Assembly: GCA_019058515.1 (NCBI GenBank)
Contig: JAHPYY010000088.1
Span: 1 to 18,535, forward strand
Direction: 5' to 3'
Source of the DNA: Promethearchaeota archaeon
GTDB taxonomy: Archaea; Asgardarchaeota; Lokiarchaeia; Sigynarchaeales; SOKP01
DNA: 18,535 nucleotides
Below are positions 1-7,200 of the stretch, piece by piece. Each line of letters opens with the position of its first letter. The first letter of the stretch is position 1. Position numbers and translations under genes: made by a program. The notes beneath the pieces were generated by a model. It was not told the origin of the DNA. It ran no database searches and was given only the letters and a program-made list of their open reading frames with translations.

Positions 1-510
1 AACAGGTTTAGTCCGTACACCATCGCAAAGTTAGCAGCGTCGGACGGGATGGTGCCTACTAAGGCGTTGGAAAGCGTGATGGTCTCCCGAGCGTTTACTT
101 GGGAGCAGTTGGTCGAGTTGCTGGAAAATCGAGTGTCGAAATTAGAGAATGTGGAGGTGTTAATCGTAATGGGGATTACCGCTATGTGGCCTGATTACGA
201 GCAAAAAACCTTTAGGGAGCTTTTGAATGCCATTTGCGGGTTAAAGGAGTGTTTGAAGCAAGAAGTTCCCTTGATATTAGTATCTACCCCGATCCACCCT
301 AATTCCGAGTTTCGACCTGTGGGCGGGAAGATACTGTCTCATTTTGGACATATTTTAGTTTCGATTGAGACTATGGAACGTTACATATTGTATTCTCTGG
401 TTCAGCACCCGTTCCTTCCCGAAATTACCCAAAAGCGATATTTTCCTCGTAAACCAAAGCGAAGGATGAGACCACCCTTAAAGAACCAGACCTTGGACTC
501 GTGGTTGTAG
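1..510 (+). CDS. RecA/RadA-like ATPase, C-terminal part (5' end outside window)
   Basis: The frame is open from base 1, so the gene starts outside the window; the first ATG at 49 is probably internal, because the preceding codons (NRFSPYTIAKLAASDG) read as ordinary protein of this family. Visible landmarks are the 'N-R-F-x-P-Y-x-I-A-K-L-A' segment, VSRAFTWEQLVELLE (the strand-helix found in RadA/RadB/KaiC-like ATPases after Walker A), a hydrophobic Walker-B-like strand VLIVMGITAMWPD, a second core strand VPLILVSTPI and the late GGKILSHFGHILVSIE strand. The usual Walker B aspartate is not obvious (VMGI instead of VDSL). The C-terminus is basic and proline-rich (RYFPRKPKRRMRPP). Family membership is inferred from pattern recall; the ATP-binding P-loop would lie upstream of the window. 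A role in recombination or repair, or as a RecA-fold regulator, is a family-level guess. Confidence 0.6.
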   Translation, partial: NRFSPYTIAKLAASDGMVPTKALESVMVSRAFTWEQLVELLENRVSKLENVEVLIVMGITAMWPDYEQKTFRELLNAICGLKECLKQEVPLILVSTPIHPNSEFRPVGGKILSHFGHILVSIETMERYILYSLVQHPFLPEITQKRYFPRKPKRRMRPPLKNQTLDSWL

Positions 511-564
511 GCGTTAGAATTAGGAATAGGTGAAATTACTTGTGAAATACGGAGATACACGCTT

Positions 565-993
565 TTATATTCCTGTTTGGAAAACAGCGTTGTCCATCTG
601 TCTACCAACTTTTATATTCCCTTTTTTTGACAATCCAATCTCTTTTAATGGGTCAAATTTGATCTTAACATAATGTTTTCCAAAAGGTTTAGAGTAAAGA
701 TTATTTCCAATTTTGCGATAAGTGCCACTTAGATTTTGATTAAGGGAACGAAGGTCTAACAGTTCTTCGTTACTAAATATGTTGAACCTTAGCTGAAGAT
801 GCTTAAATTCCAAAAAAGGTCTGTATTTGCTCCCATTTGTAGATATTACATAATGTTTCTCGCTAGTAGAGTAGATCTTGGCGACCTTAGAGAGGTCGCA
901 AATTAGTTCAATCCATCCGTTATCGTCAACTTTATAGGCAAGATTGCTTCCAATTAGGGTATACCTATTATCCACTATATTTTCTATTAACAT
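565..993 (-). CDS. Uncharacterised 142-residue protein
   Basis: I do not recognise this protein. The open frame runs 142 codons with balanced protein-like composition, no signal peptide, no membrane segment and no cysteine cluster (one Cys, in LICDLSK). The sequence reads as alternating short beta strands (RYTLIGSNLAYKV, HYVISTNGSKYRPFLEF, HYVKIKFDP) suggesting a small beta-rich fold. Support for it being real comes from upstream: a TATA-like box at 1031-1040 lies about 40 bp before the ATG, with a purine-rich stretch (GGAAAGGG) just upstream of the box. It ends 55 bp from the stop of the plus-strand RecA-like gene, so the two are convergent. No partner gene is adjacent on the same strand. 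Function unknown. Confidence 0.5.
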   Translation of the reverse strand: MLIENIVDNRYTLIGSNLAYKVDDNGWIELICDLSKVAKIYSTSEKHYVISTNGSKYRPFLEFKHLQLRFNIFSNEELLDLRSLNQNLSGTYRKIGNNLYSKPFGKHYVKIKFDPLKEIGLSKKGNIKVGRQMDNAVFQTGI

Positions 994-1030
994 TTTTATT
1001 TCGCCTTAATGAAATTAATTAATAATTAAG

Positions 1031-1040
1031 AATATATAAT
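1031..1040 (-). promoter_or_regulatory. Archaeal TATA-like box for the 565-993 gene
   Basis: Read on the minus strand this is ATTATATATT, preceded by a purine-rich BRE-like stretch and followed after about 40 bp by the ATG at 993. With transcription starting some 25 bp after the box the leader would be about 15-20 nt, enough for the weak AAGGCG element just before the start. This is by spacing and composition only. Confidence 0.35.
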
Positions 1041-1049
1041 CCCTTTCCG

Positions 1050-1496
1050 GATTTAAGTTTTACGGTTTTCTAATACGCCCTACTATACAGAGGGGGTAGA
1101 GTCCCCCTCATGGGTAGCATGTGGGGCGTCAATTTTCCATTTATAAAGCAATAGATTTTAATTTTTTTTAGGGAAAGGTCGACTCCCTCCGACACGATCG
1201 CAACACACGGTCAAATCGTCAAAAGGATAAGGAGGGTGATACAACGCGCAGATTATACGCGAACCAAAAGACAAAATCAAGAGCGTCGAGGGAGCCGTTA
1301 GTTGGAGAAAACGGACGCGCAAATCCACAATCTCGTTTGTCAATTTCAAAGTTGTTTTGCCCGTGTTTTCTCTAAACGATTAAGATAGCGATCGCTACCC
1401 CACCAAAAGACAAGAAAAACGACCCATACCGTTTGAACTGCGGCGAGTAACGACCGCTACTATTGCATAAAGTAAATTCTCGCTTTTAAGCAAAAA
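1050..1496. other. Gap without a convincing gene; hairpin and 12-bp palindrome
   Basis: This stretch is richer in G+C than the sequence to its right. It contains a 7-bp hairpin with GAGGGGG at 1090-1096 pairing with CCCCCTC at 1103-1109 (loop of 6), and a perfect 12-bp palindrome TAGCGATCGCTA at 1386-1397. On the minus strand, directly downstream of the 1497-2204 gene, one frame reads a short membrane-like stretch (LLAAVQTVWVVFLVFWWG) but has no start codon and two stops just before it; it overlaps by TTGA with a TTG-started 63-codon frame (1158-1349). Neither looks like a normal gene. It may be a decayed gene or a non-coding RNA; I see no tRNA, RNase P or SRP signature. Confidence 0.3.
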
Positions 1497-2204
1497 TTAC
1501 TCCTCCTCGGGTAGTTCTGGTTCGAATGTAGCTTTTAATGCACGATTGATTCGCGTGTCTACATAGAATCCCGAGCTGGTATCAGTATCATATTTAATCC
1601 CTGAGTGGTTTAGGAATTCTTGTTTTACTTCCTTAAGGCTTTGGATTGTAAATGCAGGAGATTCAGCACGTTCTCCTGACCACACTACCACATCTCCTAT
1701 AACTTGTTTTACAGGTTTAAACGCTACTTTTGCTTTTCCCTCTTCCTTGAACTCCACTTCCACAAAAGTCTTTCCTTCGAGTTGGTCAATTTCATCTTGG
1801 TATTCTTTCATTAACTCGATAATCGTCTTATTTAAGTGGTAACCAAGGCGAATAAAACTTTGCTTTACGAATTCGTCCCAATCAGATATCACCTTTTCCA
1901 AGTGAAACCTATCCTTAGTGTAAAATAGATACTCGTAGGCAATCGCTATTAGCTCGTAGATTTTCTCCTTTTTTTTCTCGGAGAGCAGGATGGGAGGAAC
2001 ACAGTGCCGAAAGTACGATTCTGCCAACTCCTGCTCGTAGGTAGGGTCGGCAGAATTACTTGACTTTTTTGAAAGTATGGTGTAATTACTTTTTGCTAGG
2101 ATCATCATCGAGGCTAACTCCTTTTTTTTCCTCGAGTAATCGCTTATCGCTTTAAACAGGGAGCGTGCGAATTCCACCCCAAACTTTATCCAGTCGGTTG
2201 ACAT
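1497..2204 (-). CDS. Uncharacterised 235-residue protein
   Basis: I cannot assign a family. The first ~140 residues are strongly helical and charged (SDYSRKKKELASMMILAKS, LLSEKKKEKIYELIAIAYEYL, LNKTIIELMKEYQDEIDQLEG); residues ~145-200 look like beta strands (TFVEVEFKEEGKAKVAFKP, VIGDVVVWSGE); the C-terminus is acidic (PELPEEE). There is no signal peptide or transmembrane helix, so it should be cytoplasmic. Start ATG at 2204 has no clear Shine-Dalgarno; TATA-like sequences (CTTAAAG near 2251-2257, AATTAAAG near 2218-2225 on the minus strand) lie upstream. It is transcribed divergently from the interrupted frame at 2300. Codon composition is closer to the G+C-richer left end than to the AT-rich kinase region. 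Confidence 0.6.
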   Translation of the reverse strand: MSTDWIKFGVEFARSLFKAISDYSRKKKELASMMILAKSNYTILSKKSSNSADPTYEQELAESYFRHCVPPILLSEKKKEKIYELIAIAYEYLFYTKDRFHLEKVISDWDEFVKQSFIRLGYHLNKTIIELMKEYQDEIDQLEGKTFVEVEFKEEGKAKVAFKPVKQVIGDVVVWSGERAESPAFTIQSLKEVKQEFLNHSGIKYDTDTSSGFYVDTRINRALKATFEPELPEEE

Positions 2205-2299
2205 GTAACTTCAGATCTTTAATTGGTATTGGATTGCGTAACGAGAAGAAACTTTAAGTAATAAATGTTATTTTTAAGTAAGACAACTAAAGTTATCCA

Positions 2300-2548
2300 A
2301 TGAATATGTCAGAACAAAAGCTCTAATGTTTCATTATCGTGCCCTTTTCCCAAAACAACCCTCAGTACACCAAGCAGTTCAAAAAAAAGTGTATTATTTT
2401 CGATAATTTTAGCTCGTTTGCGATTTTGAAAAAAAATCGGGTGGTAATGTTTGAAGTTGATAATTTCACCCCCAGGGTTTTTGAGATCGATCAATTTTTA
2501 GAAAACAGTTTTGAACTTCCATTTACAAAGGGATTTGGAGAAGGTTAA
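2300..2548 (+). pseudogene. Small frame interrupted by TAA after eight codons
   Basis: From ATG 2300 the frame reads MNMSEQKL, then TAA at 2324-2326, then stays open in the same frame for 74 codons (CFIIVPFSQNNPQYTKQ... to ...FTKGFGEG). A TATA-like TTTTTAAG at 2271-2278 sits about 25 bp before the ATG, right for a leaderless archaeal transcript, so ATG 2300 looks like the real start rather than the internal GTG at 2339. The downstream part contains plausible protein strings (RVVMFEVDNFTPRVFEIDQFL). Either a point nonsense mutation has killed a small gene, the stop is bypassed, or translation restarts at GTG 2339 giving 69 residues. No family recognised. It sits just before the toxin-antitoxin promoter. 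Confidence 0.35.
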
Positions 2549-2557
2549 AAATATAAG

Positions 2558-2584
2558 TGTATTAAATATATTATAATTAATACA
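2558..2584. promoter_or_regulatory. Palindromic operator of the toxin-antitoxin operon
   Basis: A 27-bp near-perfect palindrome centred on 2571: arms TGTATTAA (2558-2565) and TTAATACA (2577-2584) with inner TATA/TATA pairing, 12 of 13 arm positions complementary. It ends 21 bp before the antitoxin ATG (2606) and overlaps the TATA region. Ribbon-helix-helix proteins bind such short dyads, and the product of the next gene starts with that fold, so autorepression is the natural reading (inference). Confidence 0.5.
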
Positions 2585-2605
2585 TATAAAAAGTGAGAGA
2601 TAAGT

Positions 2606-2911
2606 ATGGGAAAAACATTGACATCGAGATTACCAGATGAAATGATTGAGGAAATCGAAAAAATTGCCGAGTATGAGAAATTAGACAAGTCGAGCGTCGT
2701 TAGAAGACTACTAAATAAAGCTATACCACTCTGGAAGCTAGAAATAGCGCTAAAGTTATATCAAGATGGTGAAGTTTCCCTTGGACGAGCTTCTGAGTTT
2801 AGCGGATTATCAATCTGGGAATTCTTAGATCACTTAGCTTTAAAAAAAATTCCTTTAAACTATTCACTTGAAGATTTAAAAAATGATTTAAAAACTGTGG
2901 ATGAGTTATGA
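2606..2911 (+). CDS. UPF0175-type antitoxin with N-terminal ribbon-helix-helix
   Basis: This 101-residue protein has two parts. Residues 1-45 match a ribbon-helix-helix DNA-binding domain: strand KTLTSRLPDEM, helix IEEIEKIAEYEKLDKSS, helix VVRRLLNKAI. Residues ~46-101 carry the UPF0175 core ALKLYQDGEVSLGRASEFSG followed by LSIWEFLDHLALKKIPLNYS and a DLKNDLK tail. UPF0175 proteins are predicted antitoxins that pair with DUF3368 PIN proteins, and exactly such a gene follows with an ATGA overlap (2908-2911), implying translational coupling. A weak GAGAG element precedes the ATG. The palindrome at 2558-2584 is the likely site of autoregulation. Full length for the family and apparently intact. 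Confidence 0.85.
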   Translation: MGKTLTSRLPDEMIEEIEKIAEYEKLDKSSVVRRLLNKAIPLWKLEIALKLYQDGEVSLGRASEFSGLSIWEFLDHLALKKIPLNYSLEDLKNDLKTVDEL

Positions 2912-3408
2912 AAGAAATAAGGGTAATTTCAGATAGCTCTCCCATTATAGCGCTTATAAAAAAGGAGGAACTATCACTTCTAAAGAAATTATTTAATAAT
3001 GTCATAATTCCAAAAGGTGTTTATGAGGAGCTTACTGACAGTCTAGAATATCAAGAGGAACAGAGAAAAATATTTAAAAACGAATTCGAATTAGGTTGGA
3101 TAACCTTAAAAGAATTAAAAACCGTTAAGTATCTTGATTTGCCTCTTGGAAAAGGGGAATCTGAAGCTATAAATACTTGTTTCGAATTTGAAAATGTTCT
3201 CTTATTGATGGATGAAAAGAAAGGTAGGAATATAGCGAAATCGCTACAAATTAAAGTTCTAGGAACTCTGGGAATCCTATCTTTAGCAAGAAAGAACAAT
3301 ATTAAAACTATTCAAGAAAGTGAAACGAATCTAGAAAAGCTAATTCAACAAGGATTCTATTTATCAAGTGATGTAATACTTGGTTTCTTAAAGAATTTAA
3401 GGTCTTAA
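2908..3408 (+). CDS. DUF3368 PIN-domain toxin (predicted ribonuclease)
   Basis: 166 residues with the order expected for a PIN-domain nuclease of the DUF3368 family: the N-terminal strand IRVISDSSPIIALIKK with first acidic residue D9, IIPKGVYEELTD with E40/E41, GKGESEAINT with E84, and VLLLMDEKKGRNIA with D102, followed by the family's LGTLGILSLARK segment. These acidic residues would coordinate the metal used for RNA cleavage. The start ATG overlaps the antitoxin stop (ATGA), so the pair forms a two-gene operon. All four expected acidic positions are present, so the toxin should be catalytically competent. The RNA target cannot be read from sequence. It converges on the AbrB gene, 46 bp between their stops. 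Confidence 0.85.
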   Translation: MKEIRVISDSSPIIALIKKEELSLLKKLFNNVIIPKGVYEELTDSLEYQEEQRKIFKNEFELGWITLKELKTVKYLDLPLGKGESEAINTCFEFENVLLLMDEKKGRNIAKSLQIKVLGTLGILSLARKNNIKTIQESETNLEKLIQQGFYLSSDVILGFLKNLRS

Positions 3409-3454
3409 TTAAAAGCTTTCATTTTCCATATTCCTCAGATAACTCTTCTTTAAA

Positions 3455-3670
3455 TTATTTCCAATCATGATAATTAATTTTAATTTTTGGCGGAGATTCT
3501 AAGAGTTCTTCGATGGAATGAATTTTTCTAATAATTAATTGGTCTTTATGAATATAGAGTAATATAGGTTGCCCTGGCATAAATCCAAGTTTTTCTCTGA
3601 GATCTTTTGGGGGATAAATTTCTCCTTTAGATCCAATGTTTAAAATGATTTTATCTGTAGAAGTCGTCAT
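3455..3670 (-). CDS. AbrB/MazE/SpoVT-type DNA-binding protein, likely cut short by a stop
   Basis: Residues 6-48 form a swapped-hairpin AbrB domain: KIILNIGSKGEIYPPKDLRE, then LGFMPGQPILLYIHKDQLII. The next segment SIEELLESPPKIKINYHDWK is the linker seen in archaeal AbrB-type antitoxins, where it normally runs into a charged helix. Here TAA (3455-3457) ends the frame, yet the same frame continues FKEELSEEYGK before TGA at 3419-3421, exactly the expected tail, so a GAA-to-TAA change is likely. The DNA-binding part is intact. No PIN or other toxin lies next to it on the same strand, so it is an orphan. No Shine-Dalgarno; an inverted repeat around the TATA box lies upstream. It may act as an antitoxin or autoregulated transcription factor. 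Confidence 0.75.
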   Translation of the reverse strand: MTTSTDKIILNIGSKGEIYPPKDLREKLGFMPGQPILLYIHKDQLIIRKIHSIEELLESPPKIKINYHDWK

Positions 3671-3685
3671 TACTAAATCTTGAGC

Positions 3686-3711
3686 ACTCGAAATATTTAT
3701 TTTTTTCGAGT
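3686..3711 (-). promoter_or_regulatory. Inverted repeat flanking the AbrB gene TATA box
   Basis: ACTCGAAA (3686-3693) and TTTCGAGT (3704-3711) are perfect 8-bp arms around a 10-bp AT-only spacer. On the minus strand the spacer with its edges (AAATAAATATTT) is the best TATA candidate, and the ATG at 3670 lies 15 bp beyond the repeat. A protein bound to both arms would block TBP, which suits autoregulation by the AbrB-type product. Confidence 0.45.
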
Positions 3712-3805
3712 ATTCTTTTAACTATAATTATTCTTTCTCCCAATATTTTAGATCTGCAAATACACTAAAATTAATTTAAAACACTTTTTTTAAATTTTAT
3801 TGTAA

Positions 3806-4123
3806 AGTAACCATGAAAGAAAAGGAATCCTCAGTAAATTAGTAAAAGCGATATTCGAAAATGTGGATAGCCTTGTGTATTACATCTATGTAAGCGCAAA
3901 TATAGACAATATAGATTTCTAAAAGAAACGCAGATTTGAGTTTATTGAGGAAATTAGTGTTAAAATTAATGATTTTGATCTGCTTAATTACGAAATGGTC
4001 TGAAATCCTAAGAATCCGGTTTAGGTGGATTTAGCAACAAATAAAAAATACAATCTCATTTTCAAGAGCGTCTTAAATTATAAGCGCTACAAGTGCCTGA
4101 GACAACTTCTCGTTATTTCTTAA
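3806..4123 (+). pseudogene. Decayed reading frame with TAA, TGA and TAG inside
   Basis: One frame, from AGT 3806 to the TAA at 4121-4123, reads as about 105 codons of convincing protein interrupted by TAA (3920-3922), TGA (4001-4003) and TAG (4022-4024), with no frameshift. Readable pieces are HERKGILSKLVKAIFENVDS, LVYYIYVSANIDNIDF, KKRRFEFIEEISVKINDFDL, VDLATNKKYNLIFKSVLNYK and RYKCLRQLLVIS. Charged and hydrophobic residues are distributed as in a globular alpha/beta protein. No family recognised. There is no start codon in frame near 3806 (a TAA is at 3803), so the 5' end is lost as well. The mix of all three stop codons argues for a dead gene rather than reassignment of one codon. Confidence 0.4.
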
Positions 4124-4144
4124 CTTAATTGGAGTGTTAACCAA

Positions 4145-4192
4145 AACTATAAATATGTAATCTTTTGTAATCTATTGGTGTGAATATTCACA
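4145..4192 (+). promoter_or_regulatory. Promoter and perfect 14-bp palindrome before the kinase gene
   Basis: A TATA-like ACTATAAATATG lies at about 4147-4158. About 25 bp on, at the expected transcription start, is the perfect palindrome TGTGAATATTCACA (4179-4192). The kinase GTG follows 30 bp later. A dimeric repressor on the palindrome would cover the start site. It looks like a TGTGA/TCACA half-site pair but with a 4-bp spacer, not the 6 bp of CRP sites, so no regulator can be named. Confidence 0.45.
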
Positions 4193-4222
4193 TAAATCAT
4201 TTTTTATCGAATGTTATATTAG

Positions 4223-7200
4223 GTGTTAAAGTTGTTTGAGTGGGGAGATAAAACCTCCATTTATAGCGAGGTTTTTGGTAGATCAATTTTTCGTGATTCT
4301 CCAGTAGCAACTCTTATTTGCGATTCAAATCAAAAAGTACTTGATGTAAACCAATCGTGCTTGGAATTATTTGGAGTATCCAAAAAAGTGGATATGGAGA
4401 AATTTAAATTGACAGAAGCTCAGACTATTTCTAAAAGCACCATCGTGAAATTGAAGCATAGAGAAACAATTTGTTACGAAAAAGAAATGGACTTTGACTC
4501 AATTAAAAGCAATAATCTCGTCGCTACATCGAGAACAGGAAAAGTTTACACTGAAGTATCTATTACACCACTATTTCATGAGGACACTGAAATTATTAAT
4601 AATTTTTTAATCCATATCCAAGACATTACCAATCGTAAAAAGATTGAACAAAGGTTAAAAACGTCTGAAGAGAGGTTTAAACATTTATATAAAAATATAG
4701 GTCAAATTCACGAGGAAAATGAAGAAAATTTCTATACTGATGGGATAATTTTTGATCTATCTGAACATAAGATATCTAAAGGTAAACTTAAAGCTAGTGA
4801 AAATTTACTCAGAAATATTTTCGAGAATGCTTCACACGGAATCGCACTAATTAAACCTGATGGTAAATTTCTTATATTCAATGAACGAGCAGCATCGATG
4901 TTAGGCTATTCAATGGATGAATTTGTGAATATGACACTTTTAAGCATAACTCACCCTGATGATTTAGAAAAAAGTCAAGAACGGTTGAAAATGCTTCTTG
5001 ATGGAGATATTTCCTCGTATAGAATTGAAAAGCGCTATTTAACAAGAAATAAAGAAGAATTTTGGGTAGATCTCTCTGTTAGCGCTCTGTATGGTGATAC
5101 TGGTTCGATAACTACTATCTTAGGCATTCTAGTAGATATAAACGAACGCAAGAAAGCAGAAATAAAATTCAAGAAATCTGAAGATATATATCGAAATTTA
5201 GTTAGTAATATTAAAGATATTATAGTAGAGATTGATTTGAAGGGTACCTTCTTGTATGCTAGTCCCCAAGTTTATGGTATTTTAGGTTATAATCCTGAAG
5301 AAGTTATGGGGATAAACGGATTTAATTTAGTTCATCCCGACGATAAGGAAAGAGTGAAGTTTATTCTAAGAAAAGCTGTAAAAAGTAAAAACTATATATA
5401 TCTTGAGTTCAGAACACTGCATAAAAATGGTAATTATATTGATATGTCTGCTTATGGGAAGGTTGCGTGCGTGGATGGAGTTGATAGAGTTTTTCTTGTC
5501 ATAAGAGATATATCTGCGCGTAAACTAGCAGAAAAATCAGCGAGAGAAAGTCAACAATTATTAGAACATACTTTTAACGCATTAAATGATGCTATTTTCG
5601 TTTTAAACAATGAAAATCCTCCTAATATCTTAAGATGTAATTTAACCGCTGAGAGGATTTTTGGTTATTCAATTAAAGAGATGGTAAAAAGACCCATTAG
5701 TTTTTTACACATCAATAGAAAATCATTAGAAAAATTTCAACAAATCTTATATCCTATAATTGAACAAGGAAAGGTTTTAACCGACTTTAAATATCAGATG
5801 AAGAGAAAAGATGGGTCAGTTTTTCCATCTAAACATTGTGTAATTCCATTAAAGAATTATAGTGGCACCCGTATAGGATGGGTAAGCATTGTTCGAGATA
5901 TTACAAAACAGGTGGAAGCAGAGCAAAAAATAAAAGAATCTGAAGAAAAATATCGTCGTATTTTTGATAACTCTCCCTTGGGAATAGGTATTGCGACTAT
6001 GAATGGTAAAGTAATTGCTATCAATAAAAAAATGGAAGAATTAACAGGCTATTCTGTAGATGAGTTAAACAATTTAGGTTTAGAGAATGATTATATTGAT
6101 CCACATGTAAGAACTGAGTTATTAGGAAAAATAAAAGAACAGGGATTTGTACGAAACTACGAAGTAAAAAAAAAACATAAAGATGGGGCTATATATATAG
6201 CTTCAATAAATGTAGATTTGATTGATATTGAAGAAGAACCCCTATTACATACAACCATCAAAGATATTACCTATCAAAAATTAGCGGAAGAGAGATTAAA
6301 AGAAACTGAACAAAAATTCCGCTCGTTTGTAGAATCAACTCCTGTTGCGACATTTTTATATCAGAACTATGATTGTATATATGCAAATCCTGCTGCTTTA
6401 AATTTAACAGAATATTCAATTGATGAGTTACGCACATTAAAGTTTTGGGATTTTGTCCATCCTGATTATAGACAATCAATTATTAATATCGGAAAATTAA
6501 TCGAAAACAATGAACCCTTTTCATTAATTAATGAAGTTAAAATCATTACTAAACTGGGTACTGAGAAGTGGATTAATGGAAGCATGGTATTAATTGAACA
6601 CGAAGGAAAAAGAGCAGCTTTGATCTCTGCCTTCGATGTTACGAAAAAAAAAGAAACAGAGCAAAGTTTAAAACAATCCGAGGAAAGATATAAAAATTTT
6701 ATTCAAAACTTTCAAGGAATTGCTTTTCGAGGATATATTGATTTTTCTATTGGTTTTCTTCACGGGGCAGTAGAGGAGATTACAGGATATCAACTTTCCG
6801 ATTTTCTTTCACAGAAAATTAAATGGAATCAAATTATTCATTCTGAGGATATTCAAAGGGTAAACGAAAGCGTAAAAGCATTCCATTCATCTGATAGGTT
6901 AACTGATTCTCGTGAATATCGGATCATTCGTAAAGATGGTAAAATTAGATGGGTATTAGAAAAACTACAAAAAATACACGATCCGATAAAAAAAAAAGAA
7001 GGTGTTCAAGGCTTAATCGTTGATATTAATGAACGGAAGGAAATAGAACATAAATTAAAGGATTCAGAGGAGAAATTCAGAACAATTGCGGAACAATCTT
7101 TGTTGGGACTTTCAATAGTCCAAGATGATTCAATTGTATTTTTAAATAACGCTTTTGCAAATATTCTTGAATATCCCATCGAAGAAATACAGAAATGGTC

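Noticed and set aside
511..630. In-frame continuation after the TAG of the RecA-like gene
   Set aside because: The 40 codons beyond (ALELGIGEITCEIRRYT...) do not resemble the family's end, and they overlap the minus-strand gene; chance is enough.
1158..1349. 63-codon minus-strand frame
   Set aside because: Starts at TTG, odd composition, and overlaps a startless frame; not convincing as a gene.
1509..1522. GGTTCGAAT string like a tRNA T-loop
   Set aside because: It lies inside the coding sequence of the 1497-2204 gene (FEPELPEE) and no acceptor or anticodon stem surrounds it.
4179..4192. CRP/FNR-type site
   Set aside because: Half-sites look like TGTGA/TCACA but the spacer is 4 bp and no such regulator is encoded here; kept only as an unnamed palindrome.
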